DNA of 25,228 nt from an uncultured Alistipes sp. (GTDB taxonomy: Bacteria; Bacteroidota; Bacteroidia; Bacteroidales; Rikenellaceae): positions 1 through 25,228 of the forward strand of contig NZ_CABMQJ010000035.1 of assembly GCF_902388705.1 (NCBI RefSeq), read 5' to 3'. The notes beneath the pieces were generated by a model. It ran no database searches. It worked only from the letters and a program-made list of their open reading frames with translations, and was not told where the DNA came from. Positions 14,335 to 21,973 of this stretch are shown one piece after another. The position numbers and the translations under genes were made by a program. Numbering within the stretch: position 1 is the first letter of the stretch; every line of letters starts with the position of its first letter.

Positions 14335-15546
14335 ATGTTTACACTGCTGACCTCAAACTCCAATTTCGTATGGGACAGCCTGCGCAACTTCGCGGGCTCT
14401 ACCGGCATTGCCGGCTTCTTCTCCCAGATGGGATGGGGGAGCGTCGCGATGATTTGCGTGGCGTTTTTCCTCCTCTATCTGGCTATCAAGCACAAGTTCG
14501 AGCCGCTGCTGCTGTTCACCATCGCTTTCGGCATGCTGCTCACCAACCTGCCCGGCGCGAACCTGTACCACACCGAGCTCTTCGCCGACGGACATGTCCA
14601 CTGGGACATCTTCGTGTCGAACGCAGGACTGCTCGATTACCTCTACCTGGGTGTGAAACTGGGTATCTATCCCTGTCTGATTTTCGTCGGCGTGGGTGCG
14701 ATGACCGATTTCGGCCCGCTGATTGCCAACCCGAAGAGTTTTCTGCTCGGCGCTGCGGCGCAGATCGGTATCTTCGCGACGTTCCTCGGCGCTTATGCGC
14801 TGGGCTTTACGCCTGCGCAGGCCGGTTCGATCGGTATCATCGGAGGTGCCGACGGCCCGACGGCCATTTACCTCACCTCGATGCTTGCGCCCGAGCTGCT
14901 GGGTCCTATCGCCGTTGCCGCCTATTCCTATATGGCGCTCGTGCCGGTAATCCAGCCGCCCATCATGCGTGCGCTGACCAATAAGAAAGAGCGCGGAATC
15001 AAGATGCGTACGCTGCGTCCGGTGTCGAAACTGGAGCGTATCCTCTTCCCGCTGATTATCGCCGTGATCATTTCGCTGCTGCTGCCGAGCGCTGCACCGC
15101 TGATCGGCTGCCTCATGCTGGGCAACCTGATGAAGGAGTGCGGCGTGGTAGACCGTTTGAGCAAGACGGTGCAGAACGAGCTGATGAACATCGTGGTAAT
15201 CTTCCTCGGCCTTACGGTCGGTGCTACGGCTACCGCCGAAGCATTCCTGAACTTCCGCACGCTGGGTATCCTCGTGCTGGGCGTCGTCGCTTTCGCGATG
15301 GGTACGGCCGGCGGATTGCTGCTGGCCAAGCTGATGAACCTTTTCTGCAAGGAGGAGAACAAAATCAACCCGCTGATCGGCTCGGCAGGCGTTTCGGCCG
15401 TTCCGATGGCTGCGCGCGTGTCGCAGACCGAGGGCCAGAAAGAGAACCCTTCGAACTACCTGCTGATGCACGCCATGGGCCCCAACGTGGCCGGTGTGGT
15501 CGGTTCGGCGGTCGCTGCGGGTATCCTGCTCTCGTTCCTCGGATAG
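14335..15546 (+). CDS. mmdB: Sodium-pumping decarboxylase beta subunit
   Basis: This 403-aa integral membrane protein decarboxylates carboxybiotin and couples this to Na+ export. The signature IIGGADGPTAIYLTS lies near residues 168-182, with Asp173 matching the conserved Asp needed for sodium transport in OadB. The second repeat is marked by IGSAGVSAVPMAARVSQTEGQKENPSNYLLMHAMGPNVAG. About ten hydrophobic segments are visible. It closes the operon, with a strong hairpin 35 bp downstream. The pump conserves energy at the last step of the succinate-to-propionate pathway. Confidence 0.96.
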   Translation: MFTLLTSNSNFVWDSLRNFAGSTGIAGFFSQMGWGSVAMICVAFFLLYLAIKHKFEPLLLFTIAFGMLLTNLPGANLYHTELFADGHVHWDIFVSNAGLLDYLYLGVKLGIYPCLIFVGVGAMTDFGPLIANPKSFLLGAAAQIGIFATFLGAYALGFTPAQAGSIGIIGGADGPTAIYLTSMLAPELLGPIAVAAYSYMALVPVIQPPIMRALTNKKERGIKMRTLRPVSKLERILFPLIIAVIISLLLPSAAPLIGCLMLGNLMKECGVVDRLSKTVQNELMNIVVIFLGLTVGATATAEAFLNFRTLGILVLGVVAFAMGTAGGLLLAKLMNLFCKEENKINPLIGSAGVSAVPMAARVSQTEGQKENPSNYLLMHAMGPNVAGVVGSAVAAGILLSFLG

Positions 15547-15581
15547 CAATGAATAAGGGCGGTTCGATGCCGCCTGTGACA

Positions 15582-15620
15582 AGGGAGGGCTCCGGATTAT
15601 TCCGGAGCCCTCCCTGTTTC
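15582..15620 (+). terminator. Terminator of the mmd operon
   Basis: A perfect 15-bp stem (15582-15596 with 15601-15615) around a TTAT loop is followed by a short TTT-containing tail. The stem alone is strong enough to support the call despite the weak T-run. Confidence 0.85.
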
Positions 15621-15861
15621 GTCCGGCAATATTGTCCGGAGCTGTTGCCGACCGTGTCTCCGTTTGTTTCCGACCGTGTCTCCGTTTGTTTCTGACCGTG
15701 TCTCCGTTTGTTGCCGACCGTGTTTCTGGTTGTTGTCAGCCCCCCCCCGTTGTTGCCGGATATGCCGGGAGTGCCGCCTCGCTTCCGGTTGCGTTCGCGC
15801 ATATGCCCGCGGAGAAGAGGCGGTTTGCACCTGCATATTTTGTGCTTTTCCCGGCGGTTTA
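15616..15861. other. Gap with tandem repeats and C9 tract
   Basis: No gene is supported between the mmd terminator and the next promoter. Besides the 22-bp repeats, it contains a run of nine C residues (15740-15748), a likely slippage-prone site. Confidence 0.6.
15650..15732. repeat. Four 22-bp tandem direct repeats
   Basis: The core GACCGTGTCTCCGTTTG begins at 15650, 15672, 15694 and 15716, a strict 22-bp period. The first three cores are identical and the fourth has drifted. The array lies just past the mmd terminator and before the promoter of the TonB-domain gene. There are no unique spacers, so it is not CRISPR. Confidence 0.92.
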
Positions 15862-15893
15862 TTTGTATTCCCGGATGTATGTGCGTATATTTG
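15862..15893 (+). promoter_or_regulatory. Bacteroidota promoter of the TonB-domain gene
   Basis: TTTG at 15862-15865 is followed after 20 nt by TATATTTG at 15886-15893, an exact match to the consensus. The start site would lie near 15900, about 24 nt before the ATG at 15924. Confidence 0.85.
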
Positions 15894-15923
15894 TAATACT
15901 TGCCCACCCAAAACCCCTTGAAA

Positions 15924-16808
15924 ATGACCAGATCTTTCCTTACCCTTGCAGCGCTGCTCTTGTCGGGAGCGGCTGCGGCGCATCCGGCCTTTCGGCAGGA
16001 CTCCGTTGCCGTGATACAATCCGATACGACCGTTTCCGACCAAACGGTATACCTGCTCGTGGACGAGCCTCCCGTATTCGGGGGCGGCGACGTGCTGGCT
16101 TTCCGGGACTGGGTGCTCCGGCACCTCGAAATCGACGAGGCGTTATTCCGGGAGGGCGGCGATGTACGTATGGTCGTGTCGTTCGTCGTCGGAAAGGACG
16201 GCATGCCGGAGGAGGTCGAAGTGATTCGCTCGTCCGACGAACGGCTCTCGGGCGAGGTGCTGCGGGTCATTTCCACGGCGCCGCCGTGGACGCCGGGGCG
16301 CGTAAAAGGCGCCGTGGTGCGCACCAAGCAGGTTATGCCCGTCAATATCCGGCTGCAAATGCCGGCCGCCGCCGATTCGCTTGCGGCGGAGCCGCAGGAG
16401 GACATTCCCCTGGCGGGGGACGATGCCCTCCTCGTTGCGGAGCGGATGCCGGCATTCCAGGACGGCGGATTGAATAAATTCCGCAACTGGGTCGTGCAGA
16501 ATGTAAAGTATCCGATGGAGGCCCTCGCAAAAGGAGTCGAAGAACCCATCGTGGTGGCGTTCGTGATTGAAAAAGACGGGACGCTGTCCCGGATCGAGGT
16601 GCTCCAGGGGGAAAATGCCGCTTTGATACGTGAGGTGGTCAGGGTGCTTTCCTCATCGCCCCGGTGGACGCCCGGGCAGCAGAAAGGACAACTTGTCCGG
16701 GTGCGGTTTACATTTCCGCTGATTTTCAGGCTGGACAAGAGCCGGCCTGCCAAAGTGCCGCGCCAGGACAGCCGTCCCGCTACGCGGCTTCCCTCCCGGA
16801 GGCGGTAG
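15924..16808 (+). CDS. Exported protein with two TonB C-terminal-like domains
   Basis: This 294-aa protein starts with a signal peptide (MTRSFLTLAALLLSGAAAAHP). Two related domains follow, at about residues 45-145 and 175-275. Each has the TonB C-terminal pattern: a VSFVVGKDGMPEEVEVIRSS or VAFVIEKDGTLSRIEVLQGE strand pair, then a helix, a PPWTPG or PRWTPG turn, KG, and a closing beta strand. There is no proline-rich spacer or N-terminal anchor of a real TonB, so it does not appear to energise receptors itself. The last 25 residues are Arg/Pro-rich. The ATG at 15924 was chosen over an upstream TTG because it begins the signal peptide. Its function is unknown; periplasmic peptide or cell-wall binding is a guess. 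Confidence 0.8.
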   Translation: MTRSFLTLAALLLSGAAAAHPAFRQDSVAVIQSDTTVSDQTVYLLVDEPPVFGGGDVLAFRDWVLRHLEIDEALFREGGDVRMVVSFVVGKDGMPEEVEVIRSSDERLSGEVLRVISTAPPWTPGRVKGAVVRTKQVMPVNIRLQMPAAADSLAAEPQEDIPLAGDDALLVAERMPAFQDGGLNKFRNWVVQNVKYPMEALAKGVEEPIVVAFVIEKDGTLSRIEVLQGENAALIREVVRVLSSSPRWTPGQQKGQLVRVRFTFPLIFRLDKSRPAKVPRQDSRPATRLPSRRR

Positions 16809-16813
16809 GGAGG

Positions 16814-16828
16814 GCTGCGGTTCGCAGC
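16814..16828. other. Small hairpin after the TonB-domain gene
   Basis: GCTGCG/CGCAGC with a GTT loop lies just past the stop codon. No T-run follows, so it is only a weak terminator candidate. Confidence 0.3.
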
Positions 16829-16953
16829 TGCTCCGGTGCGCGGTCTTCCGGCAGGAGGATCGCGCTCTTTTTCAGCGCGTACCTGTCTTCGGCGCGTTCC
16901 GGTTACTGTTTTGCGTATAAATAAGGTATTCTTGTTTTTAATTTGTATTAGTT

Positions 16954-16984
16954 TTTGCAGAACGAAAACTTTTTCGTACCTTTG
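16954..16984 (+). promoter_or_regulatory. Promoter of the ribosomal protein operon
   Basis: TTTG at 16954-16957 is followed after 19 nt by TACCTTTG at 16977-16984, an exact consensus match. The leader before the GTG at 17043 would be about 50 nt, long enough for feedback control by a ribosomal protein, though no such site was identified. Confidence 0.8.
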
Positions 16985-17042
16985 CGCACCCGCAATGTGC
17001 GGGGAACGGATTACAAACAAGTTTAATTAAACGTAAAACACA

Positions 17043-17498
17043 GTGGATTCATTAAGCTACAAAACTATCTCGGCGAATGCTTCGACGGTGACCAAGGAAT
17101 GGGTCGTAATCGATGCTACGAACGAGGTATTGGGACGGCTTGCATCGCAGATCGCGAAGATCCTCCGAGGCAAGAACAAGCCCAGCTACACGCCCCACGT
17201 GGACTGCGGTGACTACGTCATCGTCATCAACGCGGAAAAAGTGAAGCTCACGGGCAACAAGATGACCGAAAAGGTCTACACGCGTCACACCGGATATCCC
17301 GGCGGCCAGCGTTTCGCCACGCCTGCCGACTATCTGGCAAAGAAACCGACGTTCATCGTCGAAAAAGCAGTCAAGGGTATGCTGCCCCGCACCCGTCTGG
17401 GCGCCGCTCTGCTCAAAAACCTGAAGGTTTATGCCGGCGCGGAGCATCCGCACGCTGCGCAGAACCCCAAGACTATTAAGTTAAACGAGATTAAGTAA
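17043..17498 (+). CDS. rplM: 50S ribosomal protein L13
   Basis: This 151-aa protein is L13 of the large subunit. VVIDATNEVLGRLASQIAKILRGK, YTPHVDCGDYVIVINAEKVKLTGNK, RHTGYPGG and VKGMLPRTRLG are all family signatures. The start codon is GTG at 17043: the N-terminus MDSLSYKTISANASTVTKEW matches Bacteroidales L13 from its first residue, and no ATG lies nearby. It is first in the rplM-rpsI pair, with 6 bp to rpsI. Confidence 0.98.
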   Translation: MDSLSYKTISANASTVTKEWVVIDATNEVLGRLASQIAKILRGKNKPSYTPHVDCGDYVIVINAEKVKLTGNKMTEKVYTRHTGYPGGQRFATPADYLAKKPTFIVEKAVKGMLPRTRLGAALLKNLKVYAGAEHPHAAQNPKTIKLNEIK

Positions 17499-17504
17499 GA
17501 GTTT

Positions 17505-17891
17505 ATGGAAGTTGTAAACACCGTAGGTCGTCGTAAGGCCGCTGTGGCTCGCGTATACGTGAAGCCGGGTAAGGGTCAGATTACAATCAACCGCAAGGCG
17601 CTTGAAGTTTACTTCCCGCTCGAAATTCTCCAGTACCAGGTGAAGCAGCCGCTGCTGGCTACCAACACCGTGGAGAATTACGACATCGTCATCAACCTCG
17701 ATGGCGGTGGTATCACGGGACAGGCTTCGGCCGCTCGTCTGGGCATCGCACGCGCATTGTGCGAGATCGACGCAGAGATGCGTCCGGCACTGAAGAAAGC
17801 CGGATTCCTCACGCGTGATCCCCGCGAGGTTGAGCGTAAGAAGCCCGGTCAGCCCGGAGCACGCCGCAAGTTCCAGTTCAGCAAGCGTTAA
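17505..17891 (+). CDS. rpsI: 30S ribosomal protein S9
   Basis: This 128-aa protein is S9 of the small subunit. VNTVGRRKAAVARVYVKPGKG opens it, and the basic tail ends GQPGARRKFQFSKR, the usual S9 terminus that reaches into the tRNA P site. The length is normal. It is coupled to rplM and followed by a 184-bp spacer before rpsB. No terminator was seen in the spacer, so read-through into rpsB is likely. Confidence 0.98.
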   Translation: MEVVNTVGRRKAAVARVYVKPGKGQITINRKALEVYFPLEILQYQVKQPLLATNTVENYDIVINLDGGGITGQASAARLGIARALCEIDAEMRPALKKAGFLTRDPREVERKKPGQPGARRKFQFSKR

Positions 17892-18075
17892 GCGCGAACG
17901 ACCGGATTTTCGGCAGGCACGGCGCGGGTTACAAATCGGAAAGACTACCTATATATTATATACGCTGTATTACTTTCGGATTGCCCCGCCGCGGAAAACC
18001 CACGGGATCGGCCAGGCCGCTACCCGCCGGGTTGAAGAAAAGAGAATTAAAATTAACAAACACGATTGAATTAAA

Positions 18076-19005
18076 ATGTCACGTACAGATTTTAATACAT
18101 TATTGGAAGCCGGTGCGCACTTCGGTCACCTGAAGCGCAAATGGAACCCTAAAATGGCTCCTTACATCTTCATGGAGAAGAACGGCATCCACATCATCGA
18201 TTTGCACAAAACCGTGCTGAAAATCGATGAGGCTGCAGCAGCCATCAAGCAGATCGCCAAGAGCGGTCGCCGCGTGCTGTTCGTTGCCACGAAAAAACAA
18301 GCAAAGGATATTGTTGCCGAAAAGGTGGCAGCCGTTGGTATGCCTTACGTCACAGAGCGTTGGGCCGGCGGTATGCTGACAAACTTCCCCACCATACGTA
18401 AAGCCGTCAAGAAAATGGCTACCATCGACAAGATGAATAGCGACGGCACGTTCGATAATTTCTCCAAGCGCGAGAAACTCCAGATTTCCCGCCAGCGTGC
18501 GAAGCTCGAGAAGAACCTCGGCTCGATCGCCGACCTTACGCGCCTTCCGGCCGCCCTGTTCGTCGTAGACGTACAGAAGGAGTCCAACGCCGTGAAAGAG
18601 GCTAAACGCTTGAGCATCCCCGTATTTGCAATGGTAGATACTTGTTGTGATCCGACCGACATTGATTACGTTATACCTGCAAATGACGATGCTACCAAGT
18701 CGATTGCCGTCGTGCTCGAAGCCATGTGCTCCGCTATCGCCGAGGGTACCGAGGAGCGTAAGCTCGAGAAGGAGAAAGAAGCCCAGGAGGCTGAAGCGGG
18801 CGGCGACGCTGCTCCCCGCAAGGAGGGCAAGCCCCGCATCAAGAAGGCCGTGAAGGCTTCGATCGACGCGGAGGAGGCTGCCGTAGCCGAAGTGGTTGCC
18901 GCTGTCGAGGAGCCTGTCGTGGCCACTCCCTTCGAGGAGCCCGCTGCCGAGGTTGCCGAGCAGGCTGCAGTTGCCGAGGAGGTTGCCGAGGCAAAGGCCG
19001 AGTAA
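18076..19005 (+). CDS. rpsB: 30S ribosomal protein S2 with acidic C-terminal extension
   Basis: This 309-aa protein is S2. GAHFGHLKRKWNPKMAPYIF, ATKKQAKDIV, RWAGGMLTNF and DTCCDPTDIDYVIPANDDA are conserved S2 stretches and occupy residues 1 to about 225. After that comes a roughly 75-residue tail rich in Glu, Ala, Val and Lys, ending in AEVAEQAAVAEEVAEAKAE. E. coli S2 has 241 residues. Shorter tails occur in other Bacteroidota, so the extension is a lineage trait taken further rather than an error. It precedes tsf by 51 bp, the universal order. Confidence 0.98.
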   Translation: MSRTDFNTLLEAGAHFGHLKRKWNPKMAPYIFMEKNGIHIIDLHKTVLKIDEAAAAIKQIAKSGRRVLFVATKKQAKDIVAEKVAAVGMPYVTERWAGGMLTNFPTIRKAVKKMATIDKMNSDGTFDNFSKREKLQISRQRAKLEKNLGSIADLTRLPAALFVVDVQKESNAVKEAKRLSIPVFAMVDTCCDPTDIDYVIPANDDATKSIAVVLEAMCSAIAEGTEERKLEKEKEAQEAEAGGDAAPRKEGKPRIKKAVKASIDAEEAAVAEVVAAVEEPVVATPFEEPAAEVAEQAAVAEEVAEAKAE

Positions 19006-19056
19006 CTCCGCCCTTCCGGGAAATCAATTAATAACAAAAAAGAAAGGAAAACTATT

Positions 19057-19887
19057 ATGGAAATCAAAGCTGCTGATGTAATGAAGCTCCGCAAGATGAC
19101 CGGTGCCGGTATGATGGACTGCAAAAACGCCCTGATCGAAGCCGAAGGTGACTATGCGCGTGCCCAGGACATTATCCGCGAAAAAGGCAAACTCGTAGTT
19201 GCCAAGCGCGCCGACCGCACCGCTACCGAAGGTGTCGTCGTGACGAAGATCGTAGGCCAGAAGGCTTACATCCTCTGCCTGGCCTGCGAAACCGACTTCG
19301 TGGCACAGAATGCAGAATATACCGCCTCGGCCAACGAGATGCTGGAGGTTGCCGTGAAGAACGACGCCGCCGACCGCGATGCGCTGATGGCAACGAAGAA
19401 CGACGCCGGCCATACCGTCGAGGAGATGGTTACCGAGAAGTCGGGACAGACGGGCGAGAAGATCGAACTGGCATACTATGCCCGCATCGAGGCTCCCTAC
19501 TGCGCTGCTTACGTACACTTCAACAAGAAGCTCGGTACGATTCTCGGCTTCAACAAGGAGGTTCCCGCAGAGGTTGCCCACACCGTTGCCATGCAGGCTA
19601 CGGCTATGGCTCCCGTGTCGATCTCCGAGGCCGACTGCCCCGCAGAGGTCATCGAGCACGAGCGCAAGATTGCCGTCGAGGCCATGAAGCAGGATCCCAA
19701 GAACGCCAACAAACCCGAAGCTATTCTCGAGAAGATCGCCGAGGGCAAGATGCGCAAGTTCTTCGAGGAAAATACGCTCCTGAACCAGCCGGTGGTAGGC
19801 GAGAAAGAGTCGATTGCCGAGTTCATCCACAAGGCGGACAAGGACGCTACGGTTATCGCTTACAAGCGTTTCGCTCTGGGCGAATAA
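19057..19887 (+). CDS. tsf: Elongation factor Ts
   Basis: This 276-aa protein is the nucleotide exchange factor for EF-Tu. The N-terminal UBA-like domain has KLRKMTGAGMMDCKNALIEAEGDYARA, the classic family motif. The core follows with CLACETDFVAQNAEY and ends NQPVVGEKESIAEFI. The length is typical. It is the last gene of the ribosomal unit, with a strong terminator 28 bp after the stop. Confidence 0.98.
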   Translation: MEIKAADVMKLRKMTGAGMMDCKNALIEAEGDYARAQDIIREKGKLVVAKRADRTATEGVVVTKIVGQKAYILCLACETDFVAQNAEYTASANEMLEVAVKNDAADRDALMATKNDAGHTVEEMVTEKSGQTGEKIELAYYARIEAPYCAAYVHFNKKLGTILGFNKEVPAEVAHTVAMQATAMAPVSISEADCPAEVIEHERKIAVEAMKQDPKNANKPEAILEKIAEGKMRKFFEENTLLNQPVVGEKESIAEFIHKADKDATVIAYKRFALGE

Positions 19888-19915
19888 TTGCAGGGGACAT
19901 CGTTCCCATATACCG

Positions 19916-19947
19916 AAAGGCCGAAACTTTGGTTTCGGCCTTTTTTT
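19916..19947 (+). terminator. Terminator after tsf
   Basis: The stem AAAGGCCGAAAC with GTTTCGGCCTTT around a TTTG loop runs straight into a seven-T tract (19941-19947). This is a textbook intrinsic terminator. Confidence 0.95.
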
Positions 19948-20006
19948 ATCGGTTGCCGTAATTATTCGCCCGGTCGTGCGACTAATGGGATAAAAGGCTG
20001 AAAATC

Positions 20007-20483
20007 ATGGATACGGAACAGCGGTTTATCGAACTTATCGGGTGCTACAAGCGCATAATCTATAAGGTATGCTACGTTTATGCGCCCGACCGCGAGCAAA
20101 TCGACGACTATTTCCAGGAGGTCGTGCTGGCCCTGTGGCGGGGATTCCCCGATTTTCGGGGTGAGTGCAAGACCTCGACGTGGGTGTACCGCATTGCGTT
20201 GTATACCTGTATTTCGTTTGTCCGCCGGCGGATGCGGCGCCCGCAAAGCGTGCGTCTTTCGGTCGATCTGGCATGTGACGACGATACGCAGGCCCGGGAG
20301 CAGCTCGACGAGCTTTACGCAGTAATCTCCCATCTCGGTCGGCTCGACCGGGCACTGATTCTGCTGTGGCTCGAAGAACGTCCCGTCGGGGAGATAGCCG
20401 CCATTACGGGCCTGACGCCCGGCAATGTAGCTGTGAAATTGACCCGTATCCGCGGGAAACTGCGTAAAATGTATAACCGATAA
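20007..20483 (+). CDS. ECF-type RNA polymerase sigma factor
   Basis: This 158-aa protein is an extracytoplasmic-function sigma factor. Region 2 includes DYFQEVVLALWRGFPDFRGECKTSTWVYRIALYTC (about residues 34-68), with the DYFQEV core that contacts RNA polymerase. Region 4 (about 105-155) has LDRALILLWLEERPVGEIAAITGLTPGNVAVKLTRIRGKL, the -35-binding helix-turn-helix. The length is normal. It is followed after 11 bp by a membrane protein gene, so the two are likely co-expressed. No Bacteroidota -33/-7 promoter was clear upstream, which would fit autoregulation by the sigma factor. Confidence 0.93.
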   Translation: MDTEQRFIELIGCYKRIIYKVCYVYAPDREQIDDYFQEVVLALWRGFPDFRGECKTSTWVYRIALYTCISFVRRRMRRPQSVRLSVDLACDDDTQAREQLDELYAVISHLGRLDRALILLWLEERPVGEIAAITGLTPGNVAVKLTRIRGKLRKMYNR

Positions 20484-20494
20484 AATCAGGAATT

Positions 20495-21064
20495 ATGGAA
20501 CTCGAAGAGTTGAAACACAAATGGAAACTCCTTTCGGAGCGGCTCGACAGGGAGCAGGTGATTCGTCGGCAGGATATGGAACGTATGCTGGGAGGGCGGG
20601 TCGGCTCGTACCTGCATTACGTACAGTCCATGCTGTTGGCAGAGATTGCGGGGATTCCCGTATTTGTCGCAATCGGCAAATTCCGCGGGGTGCCCGATAC
20701 GGTTATCGGGTGGGCGGCGGTGGGCTATGTCCTCTTTTTGTTCCCTTCGTTCTTCTCGCTGTATCTGCTGCTGCGGATGTCGCGCTGCGCTGCGGATATT
20801 GTGGAACGGGAGCGCCGCATGACCCGCTATGTGGCGTTCGTGCGGGGGTGTTACATTTTCCAGTATGTCGTCGTCATTCTGTTCCTGGCCGGAGTGCTGT
20901 TGTGGGCTGCGGGCTACTATACGGCGCACGGAATGTGGTGGACGGTTGCCGCCCTCCTGTCCCTGGCGGCTGTTACCTGCATCGTGGTGGCGCGGTACGA
21001 GTGGGAGCGTATCCGTGACGTGCAGCGGCGTATCCGCGAACTGCGGGAGTTCGACGAGGCGTAG
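20495..21064 (+). CDS. Membrane protein paired with the ECF sigma factor, possible regulator
   Basis: This 189-aa protein begins with a hydrophilic helical stretch (MELEELKHKWKLLSERLDREQ, to about residue 40). Four hydrophobic segments follow, in two pairs: AEIAGIPVFVAIG with VIGWAAVGYVLFLFPSFFSLYLLL, and YIFQYVVVILFLAGVLLWAAG with TVAALLSLAAVTCIVVA. It ends in a charged helix RIRDVQRRIRELREFDEA. It has no FecR or zinc-type anti-sigma motif. The position directly behind a sigma factor gene and the cytoplasmic coiled-coil-like N-terminus make a membrane anti-sigma role plausible but unproven. Confidence 0.8.
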   Translation: MELEELKHKWKLLSERLDREQVIRRQDMERMLGGRVGSYLHYVQSMLLAEIAGIPVFVAIGKFRGVPDTVIGWAAVGYVLFLFPSFFSLYLLLRMSRCAADIVERERRMTRYVAFVRGCYIFQYVVVILFLAGVLLWAAGYYTAHGMWWTVAALLSLAAVTCIVVARYEWERIRDVQRRIRELREFDEA

Positions 21065-21078
21065 TTTGCTGTGATGGG

Positions 21079-21110
21079 AACGGCCGCACTATAAAGTGCG
21101 GCCGTTTTTT
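21079..21110 (+). terminator. Terminator of the ECF sigma unit
   Basis: A 12-bp perfect stem AACGGCCGCACT/AGTGCGGCCGTT around an ATAA loop is followed by T residues. It lies between the convergent sigma-factor unit and the peptidase cassette; the T-run favours the plus strand. Confidence 0.9.
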
Positions 21111-21181
21111 ACGGTGTGCGGTTTAGGTTGGGTACCCTTTCTGTGGGCAGCCGTTGTTCCTGCCTGCCGTTCGGTTTCCGC

Positions 21182-21973
21182 TTATTTGATGCCGATCCTC
21201 CACAGCACCCGGAGGATAAACCGCCGTACGCCCTGCGGCAGTGCGAGCCAGCAGCGCGATTGCCGCCGCCAGCGGCGGGAGGAGGTCCGGACGATGCGTC
21301 CTTGGGGGCGTATTACGGCTGTCATGACCGCGACGATGTCGTCTCCGGCGCACTGCTCCTCCATGCGGTAATTGCCGTCGCCGGCGAGGGTGAAGCGGTG
21401 GGTGTCCGATGCGGAAGTTGCCTTTGCGCCGCCTTTGGCCGGAAGCGCTGTATCCGGCGCAGGGCAGGGAGTTTCTCCGGCAGGCAAAACAGTCTTTGTG
21501 TCCGGCGCAGGGACGGGAACTTCCCCGACAGGCTGGACTGTCTTTGTGCCCGGTGCAGGGCATGAAACCTCCCGGGCAAGTTCGGTTTCTATGGAGTGTG
21601 CAGGCTTTCCGCCTCCGCAGCGTGCGCCTGTTTCGATGCGGACGATGCGGTGCAGGATATGACGCCCTTCGCAGCGGAATAGTACCACATCGCCCGGTTG
21701 CAGGGCGGCGATGCCGGCTTCGGCGACAGCCGGGGGCCGAACCCTGCGGGCCTGAATGCCGCTGTCGGTTTCCGGCGTGTTGCCGTCGTTTCCCGGAATG
21801 CCGCCGTGTTCGCCGGGGCTGGCGTATTGCGCTATGGGAGTCAGCACCGCAATGTCCCGGTCATTGCGCAGCAGGGGCCGCATGCTGTGCCCTTTCATGC
21901 GTATCTGCACGTCGTGGCCCTCGGCGAGCATCGTTTCGACCTGCTCGAAAAACAGACGGTTCGTGAGCAGCAT
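21182..21973 (-). CDS. S24/S26-type signal-peptidase-like serine protease with low-complexity insertions
   Basis: This 263-aa protein has the signal-peptidase core in pieces. MKGHSMRPLLRNDRDIAVL carries the nucleophile Ser30. LQPGDVVLFRCEGRHILHRIVRI carries His108, which fits a Ser-His dyad as in ER-type signal peptidases rather than the bacterial Ser-Lys pair. RFTLAGDGNYRMEEQCAGDDIVAVM closes the fold. Two extra stretches split it: about residues 46-88, and 116-190, the latter holding a 16-residue tandem repeat. Without them the protein would be about 145 aa. No clear membrane span is visible except perhaps weakly near the C-terminus. The start overlaps the stop of the kinase-like gene by one base (TGATG). 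It probably processes a peptide handled by the neighbouring exporter. Confidence 0.8.
   Translation of the reverse strand: MLLTNRLFFEQVETMLAEGHDVQIRMKGHSMRPLLRNDRDIAVLTPIAQYASPGEHGGIPGNDGNTPETDSGIQARRVRPPAVAEAGIAALQPGDVVLFRCEGRHILHRIVRIETGARCGGGKPAHSIETELAREVSCPAPGTKTVQPVGEVPVPAPDTKTVLPAGETPCPAPDTALPAKGGAKATSASDTHRFTLAGDGNYRMEEQCAGDDIVAVMTAVIRPQGRIVRTSSRRWRRQSRCWLALPQGVRRFILRVLWRIGIK
21453..21596. repeat. 48-bp tandem repeat inside the peptidase gene
   Basis: Units begin at 21453, 21501 and 21549 with exactly 48-bp spacing. The first two are close copies and the third drifts in its second half. The array keeps frame and encodes a PAPDTKTVLPAGE-like 16-residue unit. Confidence 0.85.

Noticed and set aside
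15650..15732. CRISPR array
   Set aside because: The repeats are contiguous with a 22-bp period and have no unique spacers; no cas gene is nearby.
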